Origin: an uncultured Acidobacteriia bacterium
Lineage (GTDB): Bacteria; Acidobacteriota; Terriglobia; Bryobacterales; Bryobacteraceae
Direction of reading: 5' to 3'
Assembly (NCBI GenBank): GCA_903892565.1
Contig: CAITIX010000121.1
Location: forward strand, 1-64,000
Length of the DNA: 64,000 bases
Part shown: positions 1 through 7,943 of the stretch, in pieces
How the letters are laid out: each line of letters begins with the position of its first letter
Numbering within the stretch: the stretch's first letter is position 1
Position numbers and translations under genes: made by a program
The notes under the pieces: generated by a model
Told to the model about the DNA's origin: nothing
What the model saw: only the letters and a program-made list of their open reading frames with translations
Database searches by the model: none

Positions 1-761
1 TCAATGCGCGCGACGTCTTCCAAACGGCGCTGCACGGAACGCAACTGCGCGGCGACGCTTTCGGGGTCCTCATACAAAGCCGCATACGCAGCGGCGGCCG
101 ATTCCTGCAGCCGCACGACGTTGCGCAACACGCGACGCTCGTTCTCCAACTGCGCGTCCTCTCCGGAAACCGGCGCGATGGTCTGGATTTCGTTCAGCTG
201 GAATTTCCACAAATCGGCCTGGCGAAGCTTTTCCTGCGACGTGCGCTCCAGTTCGGCCAACTCCTCCGACGCGACGCGCCAGCGCTGAAACGCCGCGCGT
301 GTTTCGCTCGCAAGATCAAAGGATCCCGCAAACGCGTCGAGCATGTCCCGCTGCACCGCCGGTGAAAACAACAACTGCTGATCGTGCTGCCCGTGGATGT
401 CGCCCACGCGCTCGGCAATTTCGCGCAGCAGCGACGCCGTCACAGGACGCCCTCCCGCAAACGCGCGCGACTTGCCGTTCGCCAGGATCTCGCGCTCCAG
501 AATGAGCTCGCCCTCTTCCGCTTCCACGCCTTCGGGAAGCTGCGCCGGGTCCACTTCAAAGATTCCGGAGATGCGCGCGCGCTCCGAACCCGTGCGAACC
601 ATCTCGGCGGCGGCGCGTGCTCCGAACAGCAGCGCCAACGCATCCACCACGATGGATTTACCGCTGCCCGTTTCGCCCGTGAGCAGATTCAGGCCGCGAT
701 GAAAACGCACGCGGACCTTTTCTACTACGGCGTAATTCTCAACCGTCAATTCGACGAGCAT
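1..761 (-). CDS. recN: DNA repair ATPase RecN, N-terminal part (runs off the left edge)
   Basis: RecN is an SMC-like ATPase that acts in recombinational repair of double-strand breaks. The first ~253 residues are in the window and the rest lies beyond base 1. Residues 29-36 are the Walker A motif GETGSGKS, close to the N terminus as in all RecN proteins. The family motif GQHDQQLL follows around residue 140, and the Arg/Glu-rich stretch after it starts the coiled coil. The start is the ATG at 759-761, which gives the usual MLVELTVENYAVV opening. No Shine-Dalgarno sequence is visible. A perfect TATAAT on the minus strand (769-774) ends 7 nt before this ATG, so the transcript is probably leaderless. 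The gene is divergent from the secreted protein at 863. Confidence 0.93.
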   Translation of the reverse strand, partial: MLVELTVENYAVVEKVRVRFHRGLNLLTGETGSGKSIVVDALALLFGARAAAEMVRTGSERARISGIFEVDPAQLPEGVEAEEGELILEREILANGKSRAFAGGRPVTASLLREIAERVGDIHGQHDQQLLFSPAVQRDMLDAFAGSFDLASETRAAFQRWRVASEELAELERTSQEKLRQADLWKFQLNEIQTIAPVSGEDAQLENERRVLRNVVRLQESAAAAYAALYEDPESVAAQLRSVQRRLEDVARI

Positions 762-768
762 TGACTGA

Positions 769-774
769 ATTATA
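769..774 (-). promoter_or_regulatory. -10 box of recN, leaderless layout
   Basis: The minus strand reads TATAAT here, followed by 7 nt and the recN ATG. Transcription normally starts about 7 nt after a -10 box, which would place +1 at or next to the start codon. No -35 box of quality is visible. Confidence 0.6.
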
Positions 775-847
775 GCGTCCACAAAAATCGCCGTGATGAA
801 CGAGGGGAGCAATTGAGTTTTGAACCGGCGCTGCCCACCAATGCCGC

Positions 848-856
848 TGGTATAAT
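848..856 (+). promoter_or_regulatory. Extended -10 promoter TGG-TATAAT before the 863 gene
   Basis: TG at 848-849, one base, then a perfect TATAAT at 851-856 form a consensus extended -10 element, which needs no -35 box. Only 6 nt separate it from the GTG at 863, so the message probably begins at or beside the start codon. Confidence 0.6.
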
Positions 857-862
857 GCCCGA

Positions 863-1654
863 GTGCAACTGCGTAGCCTCGCCGCGATCCTCCTGCTGTC
901 CGCGTCCGCTTCTGCGCAGTGGCTGGTCTATCCAACTGCTGGGCTGCCGCGGAACCCCGATGGCAAGGTGAATCTATCGGCTCCCGCGCCGCGAACCGCA
1001 GACGGCAAAATCGATCTTTCGGGATTGTGGCAGGCGGCGAATCCCCTGCCCTGCGATGGATTCAATCGCGTGTGCACGGATCTCCCCGTAAATCCTGTGT
1101 TTTTCAACTTCGGCACGGGCCTCAAGGAAGGCATACCGTACTTGCCTTCCGCCAAAGAAAAAATGGCGCGGAAAACTCCTGCCGACGATTCGTACTTGAA
1201 CTGCATCTCGCCTGGCGGCCCACGCATGCATATGCTGCCGACGATGAAGAAATTCGTGCAGACGCCGACGCTTCTCATCATCCTCAACGAATTCGACGCC
1301 AACTTCAGGCAGATTTTTCTGGACGGACGTCCCTTACCCGTAGACCCCACGCCCAACTGGAATGGCTATTCCACCGGCAAGTGGGACGGCGATTCCCTCG
1401 TCGTGCAATCGAACGGATATCGCGACGATCAGTGGCTCGATCAGTCCGCGAGTCCTCTGACGAGCAACGCCAAGGTGACCGAGCGATTCCGTCGCCCGAC
1501 GCTTGGGAAACTGGAAATCGACGTCACCATCGACGATCCGAAGTCTTACTCTCGTCCCTTCACCGTGACACTCCATCAGGATCTGCAAGTGGATACGGAA
1601 CTGCTCGACGCCGTCTGCGCGGAAAACGAAAAAGACGTCCCGCACATAAAATAA
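863..1654 (+). CDS. Secreted protein of the acidobacterial WLxYPTxGxPRxPDGK family
   Basis: The function is unknown. The 263-residue protein has a signal peptide (hydrophobic residues about 5-18, likely cut before QWLVYPT). Next comes the PRNPDGK/APAPRTADGK segment, and in the C-terminal half a conserved block around GKWDGDSLVV. The same blocks occur in the proteins at 47129 and, in the C-terminal half only, at 33242, so the window holds three paralogues. The start is GTG at 863, because the nearby ATGs are out of frame and this codon opens a good signal peptide. It lies 6 nt behind an extended -10 box with no Shine-Dalgarno sequence. The protein probably acts in the periplasm or outside the cell. 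It is shorter than the 380-residue paralogue because it lacks the C-terminal domain. Confidence 0.8.
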   Translation: MQLRSLAAILLLSASASAQWLVYPTAGLPRNPDGKVNLSAPAPRTADGKIDLSGLWQAANPLPCDGFNRVCTDLPVNPVFFNFGTGLKEGIPYLPSAKEKMARKTPADDSYLNCISPGGPRMHMLPTMKKFVQTPTLLIILNEFDANFRQIFLDGRPLPVDPTPNWNGYSTGKWDGDSLVVQSNGYRDDQWLDQSASPLTSNAKVTERFRRPTLGKLEIDVTIDDPKSYSRPFTVTLHQDLQVDTELLDAVCAENEKDVPHIK

Positions 1655-1988
1655 CCCCGTCGCCCGCGGCCTTCACATGCGTGCAATGAAATGAGTATAA
1701 ACTCTATGTACTCGTACTCGCCGATCTGACCAGCAACGTCCAAGGTCATGCCGGACGAAGCAGCAAATAGACAGCGTTCGGGTGTTCAATCAGATCGCAG
1801 GGTGATCGTTTCAAGATTGCAAACGCTCTATCCAGTAACACGCAGTTAGCGACACGCACTTAGCTAGAAGCAACTTGCTACACGACATCCCTCGGCGACA
1901 GGCGATATCGATTGCCTCCGTCGCGCGCCTGGGAAATGCTCACCGCAGCGAACTGTATATGCGTGTCTTCTCACGCTACTGGCCAACT
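1655..1988. other. Intergenic, no gene recognised
   Basis: About 330 bases lie between the secreted protein and the radical SAM gene. An in-frame upstream extension of the radical SAM frame exists from 1875 but carries no family sequence. No RNA gene, riboswitch or strong terminator was seen. Confidence 0.5.
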
Positions 1989-3566
1989 ATGAAAATTCTG
2001 CTATACAACCCGGACAACGGGATCACGGGCAATTTCATGCCGCACTTATGGATGTTTCTGCTGCAGGCGCGTACGCCCGCCGAGCACGAGGTCGTCCTCC
2101 TGGATGGCAACGCCAAGCCGATGAATGACGAGGAACTCGTCGCGTTCGTCAAAAGCAACAAAATCGATCTCGTCGGCATTGGCGCCATGACGCGCATGAT
2201 CGCGCGCGCGTATCGTGCAGCCGACGCCTTGCGAGCAGCGGGAGTTCCCGTCGTCATGGGCGGCCCCCACGTGAGCGAGCTTCCCGATGAAGCGCTTGGG
2301 CGCAATGGCGGCATTCGTCACGCCGACGCCGTGGCGCTCGGAGAAGCCGACGACACTTGGCCGCGCATCCTGAAAGATGCCACCGCCGGCTGCTTGAAGG
2401 ACGAGTACGCACCCATCGACGCCTTCGGCCAGGAACACAAACCGGATCTCGGAGAATATCCGAAAATCGCCTGGGAATCCATCGACCTCGACCAGTTCAA
2501 TCAGATCCCGAAGTTCCTGCGGCCTGTCTTTAAACAATGCGGAATTGAGTTCGAGCAATTCCATCTCATCCCCATTGAATCCGGCCGCGGTTGCCCCTAC
2601 GGATGCGAGTTCTGCACGGTCACGGGATTCTTCGGCGACTCCATCCGCTTCCGCACCAACGAGAGCGTGGTCGACGAACTCTTGCGCATCAAGGCGCGCT
2701 CAAAGAGGGAACGCGGTAAAGTCGCAATCTTCTTCGTCGATGATAATTTCGCCATCAATGTAAAGCGTACGAAATCGCTTCTGCGCGCCATCATCGCCGC
2801 GAAAGCACAATTGGCCTGGGTGGGACAGATTAGCGCGAATCTTCTGCGCGACGAAGAACTGGTGGACCTCATCGCGGAATCCGGCGGCAAGTGGGTCTTC
2901 ATTGGCATGGAATCGTTGGATCCCGCCAATCTGAAGGACGTCAACAAAAGCTTCAACAAGCCCGGCGAGTATGCCGACGTGCTGGCGCGCTTGGCCAAGC
3001 GCAATGTCTACGCCATCACGTCATTCATCTTCGGATTAGATAACGATACGCCGGGAGTGGCAAGCCGCACCCTCGCCGAAATCAGCAAATGGCCTCCAGG
3101 ATTGCCCGTTTTTGGCCAGATCACGCCGTTCCCTTCGACGCCTTTGTATACGAGGCTTGCGAAAGAGGGGCGCCTCACACGACCGACCCACTGGCTGGAT
3201 TTCGCCCCGTTCAAAATGGCGCATACACCTCTGAAGATGTCCATCACCGAAGTCCACAAAGAAGTGACGCAGGCCTGGACTGATACCTATGCGCCCGAGA
3301 ACACAAAGCGTGCGATGCGCAAGATCGCCGATGCGCCGGTGCCTTACAAAATCAGTCACCTCATCGCTCGCCTGTGCTTCCGCGGTATCTATTTCCCGCA
3401 GAAGGGATCTCTCGCGTGGCTGAAGGTGATGCTCGAAAACCGCAGCGTGATCCTGCGCATCGTGCTGGACTCGTTCACGAAATGGCGCGGCGCCGCCGGC
3501 GCAGGAGTGCAACTCGGATTCGATACCGGCGTGAGGCCGGTCGAGGCGAAGGCTCCGACGCAATAG
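1989..3566 (+). CDS. B12-binding-domain radical SAM protein
   Basis: This is a 525-residue enzyme of the cobalamin-dependent radical SAM class. It uses a [4Fe-4S] cluster to make a 5'-deoxyadenosyl radical; the substrate is not known. An N-terminal Rossmann-like B12-binding domain (about residues 1-150) is followed by the radical SAM core. The cluster motif CxxxCxxC is in the segment RGCPYGCEFCTVTGFFG near residue 203. The ATG at 1989 was chosen because MKILLYNPDN is the typical opening of these proteins. The 38 residues upstream in the same frame look like noise. Family members include methyltransferases and lipid or hopanoid-modifying enzymes, but nothing nearby points to a substrate. The gene converges on thiE. 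Confidence 0.85.
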   Translation: MKILLYNPDNGITGNFMPHLWMFLLQARTPAEHEVVLLDGNAKPMNDEELVAFVKSNKIDLVGIGAMTRMIARAYRAADALRAAGVPVVMGGPHVSELPDEALGRNGGIRHADAVALGEADDTWPRILKDATAGCLKDEYAPIDAFGQEHKPDLGEYPKIAWESIDLDQFNQIPKFLRPVFKQCGIEFEQFHLIPIESGRGCPYGCEFCTVTGFFGDSIRFRTNESVVDELLRIKARSKRERGKVAIFFVDDNFAINVKRTKSLLRAIIAAKAQLAWVGQISANLLRDEELVDLIAESGGKWVFIGMESLDPANLKDVNKSFNKPGEYADVLARLAKRNVYAITSFIFGLDNDTPGVASRTLAEISKWPPGLPVFGQITPFPSTPLYTRLAKEGRLTRPTHWLDFAPFKMAHTPLKMSITEVHKEVTQAWTDTYAPENTKRAMRKIADAPVPYKISHLIARLCFRGIYFPQKGSLAWLKVMLENRSVILRIVLDSFTKWRGAAGAGVQLGFDTGVRPVEAKAPTQ

Positions 3567-3596
3567 TCGGCGCAAGGCCCGGCAAAAGCATTAAGC

Positions 3597-4223
3597 TCAG
3601 CCTGTTACCGCAATCCATTCCGCGACACGGGACGCGAGCTTCCCTTCTTCCGGAAAAAGATCGCCGATCACAGCAATGGAATCGGCTCCCGCTTCGAGCA
3701 CCGCGCGCGCGTTGGCCCGCGTGATGCCGCCGATGGCGACCAATGGCCGCGCAGTCAGTGGCCGCAGCCGCTTCAGTTCCTCTAATCCCACCACCGGATC
3801 GGGATTCTCTTTCGTCGTGGTCCCGAAAATGGGCCCCAGTGCAAGATAGTCGACAGGTTCAGCCGCGGCCGCCCGCAGCTGCTGTTCGTTGTGCGTGGAG
3901 AAGCCGATCGCCAAATCCGCGCCAGTAACCTTTCGAGCAGCCGACGGAGGAAGATCCTCTTGCCCCACATGCAACGCCGCTCCCAGCACGCGTGCAAGGT
4001 CCGCGCGATCATTCACGACGAACAGCGCACCGGCGTCCCCGCAGAGCTTCGAGATCCGCTCCATATCTTCCAGCGTTTCGCGCGACACGAGCCCTTTGTG
4101 CCGAACCTGTAGAATGCGCGAGCCCGCACCCAGCATCTGCCGCGCGGCTTCCAGCAGCGCAATGTCGTGTTTTGCCGCGACCGTCGTATCGAGAATCGGA
4201 TAAAAGCGAGGCAGAGCGATCAT
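3597..4223 (-). CDS. thiE: Thiamine-phosphate synthase
   Basis: ThiE joins the pyrimidine pyrophosphate and the thiazole phosphate to make thiamine phosphate in the cytoplasm. The 208-residue TIM barrel shows the family blocks in order: [33 protein letters not shown] and AIGGIT, which together line the two substrate sites. The ATG at 4221-4223 overlaps the stop of the peroxiredoxin gene as ATGA, so the two are translationally coupled. No other thiamine gene and no TPP riboswitch is visible upstream. Confidence 0.95.
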   Translation of the reverse strand: MIALPRFYPILDTTVAAKHDIALLEAARQMLGAGSRILQVRHKGLVSRETLEDMERISKLCGDAGALFVVNDRADLARVLGAALHVGQEDLPPSAARKVTGADLAIGFSTHNEQQLRAAAAEPVDYLALGPIFGTTTKENPDPVVGLEELKRLRPLTARPLVAIGGITRANARAVLEAGADSIAVIGDLFPEEGKLASRVAEWIAVTG

Positions 4224-4663
4224 GCGGCAGCGGCGAGCACTTCGTCCGAATTCGGCTTTCCTCTGCGGGCATACCGAATCAATCCATCGGGACCGATCAA
4301 ATAGACCGTTCGCTTCACAATCAATCCCTTTGTGCGATACTGCGCACCGACCTTCTGCCCACTATCAATCAAGAGCGGAAAGGGAAGCTGGCTGGTTTTA
4401 CGAAATTTGCTGTGACTGGAAGCGTTCTGCGGATTCACGCCGAACACGAGCGTGTTCTTAGCCGCCGCCTGCGGCCATCGATCCCGAAACTCGCACAGCT
4501 GGCTGCGGCAAACGGTAGTGTCGTCGCCAGGATAAAAGACGAGGACAACATTTTTGCCACGCAGATCGTGGAGCGACACAATCTTCCCGTCCTGATCGGG
4601 AAGCGAAAAGTCGGGTGCGGCATCACCCACCGCGAGAGGTTCGGAAAAAAGCCAATCCAGCAC
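4220..4663 (-). CDS. Peroxiredoxin of the Bcp/PrxQ type
   Basis: This 147-residue thiol peroxidase should reduce hydroperoxides with thioredoxin. The peroxidatic cysteine is C52 in the P-x3-T-x2-C arrangement (P45, T49). A second cysteine, C57, sits five residues later, the spacing of the resolving cysteine in Bcp/PrxQ proteins. The start is GTG at 4661-4663. TACAAT on the minus strand (4672-4677) ends 8 nt before it. An AGGA just upstream of the GTG could alternatively serve as a weak ribosome binding site. It is the first gene of a two-gene operon with thiE, an unusual pairing with no obvious shared function. Confidence 0.9.
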   Translation of the reverse strand: MLDWLFSEPLAVGDAAPDFSLPDQDGKIVSLHDLRGKNVVLVFYPGDDTTVCRSQLCEFRDRWPQAAAKNTLVFGVNPQNASSHSKFRKTSQLPFPLLIDSGQKVGAQYRTKGLIVKRTVYLIGPDGLIRYARRGKPNSDEVLAAAA

Positions 4664-4671
4664 GTGTTCCT

Positions 4672-4677
4672 ATTGTA
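4672..4677 (-). promoter_or_regulatory. -10 box of the peroxiredoxin-thiE operon
   Basis: The minus strand reads TACAAT, 8 nt before the GTG start. The spacing fits a leaderless or near-leaderless transcript. Confidence 0.5.
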
Positions 4678-4732
4678 GAGGCTCCAGGTGTGTATAAGCT
4701 TAGTTGTCGGCGCAGGCCGCTGGCTGAGAGGT

Positions 4733-5437
4733 CTACGCGCGGACTTGCTCCGCGGGAGCGGGCTCCATCGTGAAACTGTATCCGAAACCGCGGACGCTGC
4801 GAATGAACGACGACCCATCTTCTGTTTCGATCTTCTGCCGTAGACGCAGGATGTACACGTCCACCGTGCGATCCGTCACCGCGCGATCATGTCCCCACAC
4901 GGCATCCAGAAGCTGCTCGCGGCTGAAGACAACACCCGGGCGGCTCATCAGGAATTCCAGGAGCCGGAACTCCGTCGCAGTCAGTGTTACTTCTTGCCCA
5001 CCCAGCATGACATTGCAGCGGGCGCGATCCAGTTCCAAGTCTCCTGCGCGCATGACCTTCGTTGCGGGGGCTTGGCCGCGGAAATGAATCTTGATGCGTG
5101 CGATCAGTTCGCGGATGAAGAACGGCTTGACGATGTAATCGTTCGCCCCGAGCTCCAGCCCCACAATGCGGTCCGTTTCGGACGCCCGCGCCGTGAGGAA
5201 AATCACGGGAATGTGGGCCAATTCCTGGCTGGCGCGGATGGCCTTGCAAATTTCCAGCCCGTCGGAGTCCGGCAACATGACATCCAGCAGGATCAGATCC
5301 GGACGTTCGCGCTTGCAGAGGTCCACCGCACCTCGGCCCGTTTGCAACCCGACGAACTGAAATCCTTCTTTTTCGAGGTTGTATTGAACCAGACGGAACA
5401 GGTCGGCGTCGTCTTCAACCAGAACAATCTTCTTCAT
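4733..5437 (-). CDS. OmpR/PhoB-family response regulator
   Basis: This is a 234-residue transcription factor. The receiver domain (1-120) has the acidic pocket D9/D10, phospho-acceptor D52, switch T82 and K104. A winged-helix effector domain follows (about 130-228, with the RTVDVYILRLRQK recognition-helix region and the RSVRGFGY wing). No histidine kinase gene is adjacent, so it is an orphan or its partner lies elsewhere. The ATG at 5435-5437 has GGAG and GGGTGA stretches upstream. A near-direct repeat in its promoter (5454-5475) is a candidate autoregulatory site. PhoB itself is the closest general type, but the target regulon cannot be told from sequence. Confidence 0.9.
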   Translation of the reverse strand: MKKIVLVEDDADLFRLVQYNLEKEGFQFVGLQTGRGAVDLCKRERPDLILLDVMLPDSDGLEICKAIRASQELAHIPVIFLTARASETDRIVGLELGANDYIVKPFFIRELIARIKIHFRGQAPATKVMRAGDLELDRARCNVMLGGQEVTLTATEFRLLEFLMSRPGVVFSREQLLDAVWGHDRAVTDRTVDVYILRLRQKIETEDGSSFIRSVRGFGYSFTMEPAPAEQVRA

Positions 5438-5453
5438 GGCGTCACCCAGCTCC

Positions 5454-5480
5454 AGTGTAACCTGCGAAGTGTTACAGCAA
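5454..5480 (-). promoter_or_regulatory. Promoter and direct repeat upstream of the response regulator
   Basis: On the minus strand GTAACACT (5468-5475) and GTTACACT (5454-5461) are near-direct repeats 14 bp apart. The second contains a -10-like TACACT (5454-5459). A weak -35-like TTGCTG lies at 5475-5480 with a 15-nt spacer. OmpR-type regulators bind direct repeats, so this may be an autoregulatory site. Confidence 0.35.
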
Positions 5481-5583
5481 GATTAACGGACGCAGGGAAA
5501 AAGCCCCTATAGGGGGAATTACAAGCATATCTGCGGGAATAGATCCCTCCAAACAGCCGGATACGGCGCGGGAAAGCAGGGAA

Positions 5584-5661
5584 TGGGGCGGCTGATGGGA
5601 TTTGAACCCATGACATCCAGAATCACAATCTGGCGCTACTACCAGCTGAGCTACAGCCGCC
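5584..5661 (-). tRNA. tRNA-His (anticodon GTG)
   Basis: The minus strand folds as a cloverleaf with an 8-bp acceptor (GGCGGCTG/CAGCCGCC). It includes the extra G-1 paired with C73 that is diagnostic of histidine tRNA. The anticodon loop TTGTGAT carries GTG (complement at 5624-5626), and the T-arm has GGTTCAAATCC. The 3' CCA is encoded (5584-5586). Confidence 0.97.
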
Positions 5662-5689
5662 GCAAGGGGTCGAACACTTCTAGTTTAAC

Positions 5690-5734
5690 ACCGCTCGGGC
5701 CGAGCGCGAACCGTCGGCCCGTCGAGCGGTTTTA
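5690..5734 (-). terminator. Long hairpin directly after the ubiD stop
   Basis: CCGCTCG (5691-5697) pairs with CGAGCGG (5723-5729), and inside it GGCCGA pairs with TCGGCC (5714-5719). The stem begins right after the ubiD TAA. On the minus strand no clear U-tract follows; the T-run is on the plus-strand side. It may be a terminator without a U-tract or only an mRNA 3'-end stabiliser. Confidence 0.45.
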
Positions 5735-7183
5735 TTTAAGTCCGGCCTTCTTCCACATCGCGTCCACGCGTGAGCGCACATCCGCCGGCATCTTGATCAC
5801 CTCGGGCCACGGACGCGTGAACCCTTCGCCGGGCCATTTCTTCGTCGCATCGACTCCCATCTTCGATCCGTAATTTTCCAGACGGCTCGCATGATCGAGA
5901 GAATCCACCGGCCCCATCACAAACTGGATGTCACGTTCGGGATCAATGTTATTGAGGGCCCTCCAAGCGACTTCATTGAAGTTCTGCACGTCGACATCTT
6001 CATCCACCACCACGATGACTTTCGAGAACATCGCCTGCCCTAATCCCCAAATCGCGTGCATCACTTTACGGGCGTGCCCCGGATAAGACTTGCGAATCGA
6101 AACCAGGATCAAGTTGTGGAAGACACCCTCGGCGGGCATCGCAATGTCGCGCACTTCGGGCAACTGCATGCGCATCAGCGGTAGAAAAATCCGCTCGATG
6201 GCCTTACCCATGTAGAAATCCTCCATCGGAGGCGGCCCAACAATGGTCGTCGCATACACAGGATTCTTGCGATGCGTGATGCACTCGATGTGGAACACGG
6301 GATATTCGCCTTCGAGCGAATAGAAGCCCGTGTGATCGCCAAACGGACCTTCCGTCCGCAGCTCGCCCAGTTCCACATAGCCTTCCAATACGATTTCGGA
6401 ATTCGCGGGAACTTCCAGATCGACGGTTTCGCACTTCACCATCTCCACCGGCTTCGAGCGCAGGAATCCCGCGATCATCATTTCATCCATATCCGGCGGC
6501 ATCGGCAGAATCGCCGAATACATCGTCGCGGGATCCGCCCCTATCGCCACGGCAACCGGCATGCGCGTATTCTTGCCCGCGGCTTTCAAGCGACGATAGT
6601 GCTCGGCGCCCTGCTTGTGCGTCTGCCAGTGCATGCCCGTAGTGCGGTGATCGAACACCTGCATGCGATAGCAACCGCAGTTGCGCTTCCCCGTATCCGG
6701 ATTGCGCGAGAACACCATCGGCAGCGTGATATAGCGACCGCCATCATCCGGCCAACAATGCAGGATCGGAAAATCGTCGAGCGAAAAGTCGTTGCGCCGG
6801 ATCACTTCCTTACACGGACCGCTATCGACGATCTTTGGGAAAAACGCCCCGACCTCGGCCAGCATCGGCAGCATTTTCAATTTGCCCATAATGCCTTCGG
6901 GCATCTTCATCTGAAGATATTCCGCAATGCGCGCCGCAATCTCTTCGGTAGAATCCACGCCGAGCGCAATCTGCATGCGCTTGTCGCTCGCAAAAGCATT
7001 GATCAGCAGCGGGACGTTCGATCCCTTGGGCTTTTCGAACAGCAGCGCAGGGCCGCCCGTCTTGACACTGCGATCGGAAAACTCGGTAATCTCTAAATGT
7101 GGATCCACCTCGAACGGGATGCGTTTGAGTTCGCCATTTTTTTCTAGCGCGCGGATGAAGTCTCGGAGGTCGGCATAAGCCAT
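5732..7183 (-). CDS. ubiD: UbiD-family prenyl-FMN-dependent decarboxylase
   Basis: UbiD enzymes (de)carboxylate aromatic or unsaturated acids with prenylated FMN; the classic reaction is 4-hydroxy-3-polyprenylbenzoate decarboxylation. The 483-residue length is normal for the family. The N-terminal MAYADLRDFIRALEKNGEL and the C-terminal block with DPERD...GPVDSLDHAS are characteristic. The start at ATG 7181-7183 follows the canonical family N terminus; the longer open frame upstream lies inside fabG and is not used. No UbiX, which makes the cofactor, is in the window. Its start lies only 10 bp from the fabG start on the other strand. The exact substrate (quinone precursor or another aryl acid) is not determined. 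Confidence 0.92.
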   Translation of the reverse strand: MAYADLRDFIRALEKNGELKRIPFEVDPHLEITEFSDRSVKTGGPALLFEKPKGSNVPLLINAFASDKRMQIALGVDSTEEIAARIAEYLQMKMPEGIMGKLKMLPMLAEVGAFFPKIVDSGPCKEVIRRNDFSLDDFPILHCWPDDGGRYITLPMVFSRNPDTGKRNCGCYRMQVFDHRTTGMHWQTHKQGAEHYRRLKAAGKNTRMPVAVAIGADPATMYSAILPMPPDMDEMMIAGFLRSKPVEMVKCETVDLEVPANSEIVLEGYVELGELRTEGPFGDHTGFYSLEGEYPVFHIECITHRKNPVYATTIVGPPPMEDFYMGKAIERIFLPLMRMQLPEVRDIAMPAEGVFHNLILVSIRKSYPGHARKVMHAIWGLGQAMFSKVIVVVDEDVDVQNFNEVAWRALNNIDPERDIQFVMGPVDSLDHASRLENYGSKMGVDATKKWPGEGFTRPWPEVIKMPADVRSRVDAMWKKAGLK

Positions 7184-7196
7184 AATCTTAACTATG
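7181..7196. promoter_or_regulatory. Interlocked divergent -10 boxes of ubiD and fabG
   Basis: The plus strand reads CATAAT at 7181-7186, then 7 nt, then the fabG ATG (7194). The minus strand reads CATAGT at 7191-7196, then 7 nt, then the ubiD ATG (7183). In each case the CAT of one gene's -10 box is the complement of the other gene's start codon. There is no room for a Shine-Dalgarno leader on either side. CATAAT matches the consensus at 5 of 6 positions and CATAGT at 4 of 6. Confidence 0.5.
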
Positions 7197-7904
7197 ACAA
7201 ACAGAACGGCTCTTGTTACAGGTGCCAGTCGGGGCATCGGCTTGGCGTGCGCCAAAGCGCTGGCTGCGGGAGGCGCTCGTGTGATCCTGGCGTCGCGCGA
7301 TTTAACCAAGTTGGAAGAGGCAGCCTCCCATATTCCCGGCTCTTCGTGGATTCAACTGGACCTCTCTTCCCCCGAATCCATTAAGGACGCCTTCGCCAAG
7401 GCCGGCCATGTCGATATCCTCGTCAACAATGCGGCGCTCACGAAAGACGGCCTGGCGCTACGCATGAAGAAAGACGATTGGGACTCGGTCCTCAACGTCA
7501 ACCTGACCGGCGCGTTCCTTGCGATTCAGCAAGTGCTGCAGCCAATGATGAAGCAGCGCTGGGGACGGATCATCAACATTGCGTCGATCGTGGGCCAGAC
7601 CGGAAATCCGGGACAGTCAAACTACGTGGCATCGAAGGCCGGATTGATCGGACTCACGAAATCGCTCGCCCAAGAAATTGCCAGCCGCAACATCACGGTG
7701 AACGCCATCGCTCCCGGCTTCATCGAAACCGACATGACCTCCGTGTTGTCCGACGAACTCAAGAACAACATGCTGGCGCACATTCCGCTAAAACGCTTTG
7801 GCCAGCCGAGCGAGATCGCCGCCGCGGTGAAATTCCTGGCCAGCGAAAACGCCGGCTACATCACGGGCACGGTGCTCAACGTCAACGGTGGAATGTATAT
7901 GTAG
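7194..7904 (+). CDS. fabG: 3-oxoacyl-[ACP] reductase FabG-like SDR
   Basis: This is a 236-residue short-chain dehydrogenase. The NADP(H)-binding motif TGASRGIG is at 9-16, NNAAL marks the core, and the catalytic Ser precedes a YxxxK (segment SNYVASKAG). The ending NVNGGMYM is typical of FabG, which reduces 3-oxoacyl-ACP in fatty-acid synthesis. Whether it is the housekeeping FabG or a paralogue cannot be decided because no other fab gene is adjacent. The start ATG has no Shine-Dalgarno sequence and follows CATAAT by 7 nt. The gene converges on the GT9 operon, with a 17-bp tandem repeat between them. Confidence 0.88.
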   Translation: MTNRTALVTGASRGIGLACAKALAAGGARVILASRDLTKLEEAASHIPGSSWIQLDLSSPESIKDAFAKAGHVDILVNNAALTKDGLALRMKKDDWDSVLNVNLTGAFLAIQQVLQPMMKQRWGRIINIASIVGQTGNPGQSNYVASKAGLIGLTKSLAQEIASRNITVNAIAPGFIETDMTSVLSDELKNNMLAHIPLKRFGQPSEIAAAVKFLASENAGYITGTVLNVNGGMYM

Positions 7905-7909
7905 AGTGA

Positions 7910-7943
7910 GCCTGGCCAGGACTTAGGCTTGGCCAGGAATTAG
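7910..7943. repeat. Tandem 17-bp palindromic repeat between convergent genes
   Basis: Two units, 7910-7926 and 7927-7943, differ at two positions. The first contains the perfect palindrome CCTGGCCAGG. They lie between the fabG stop and the end of the minus-strand operon, and the second overlaps the stop codon of the glycosyltransferase gene. Confidence 0.7.

Noticed and set aside
1655-1988. A cobalamin riboswitch before the B12 radical SAM gene
   Set aside because: No B12-box sequence or suitable fold was seen.
4664-4732. A TPP riboswitch for thiE
   Set aside because: The thiE operon starts with the peroxiredoxin gene and no room or conserved TPP-switch core exists upstream.
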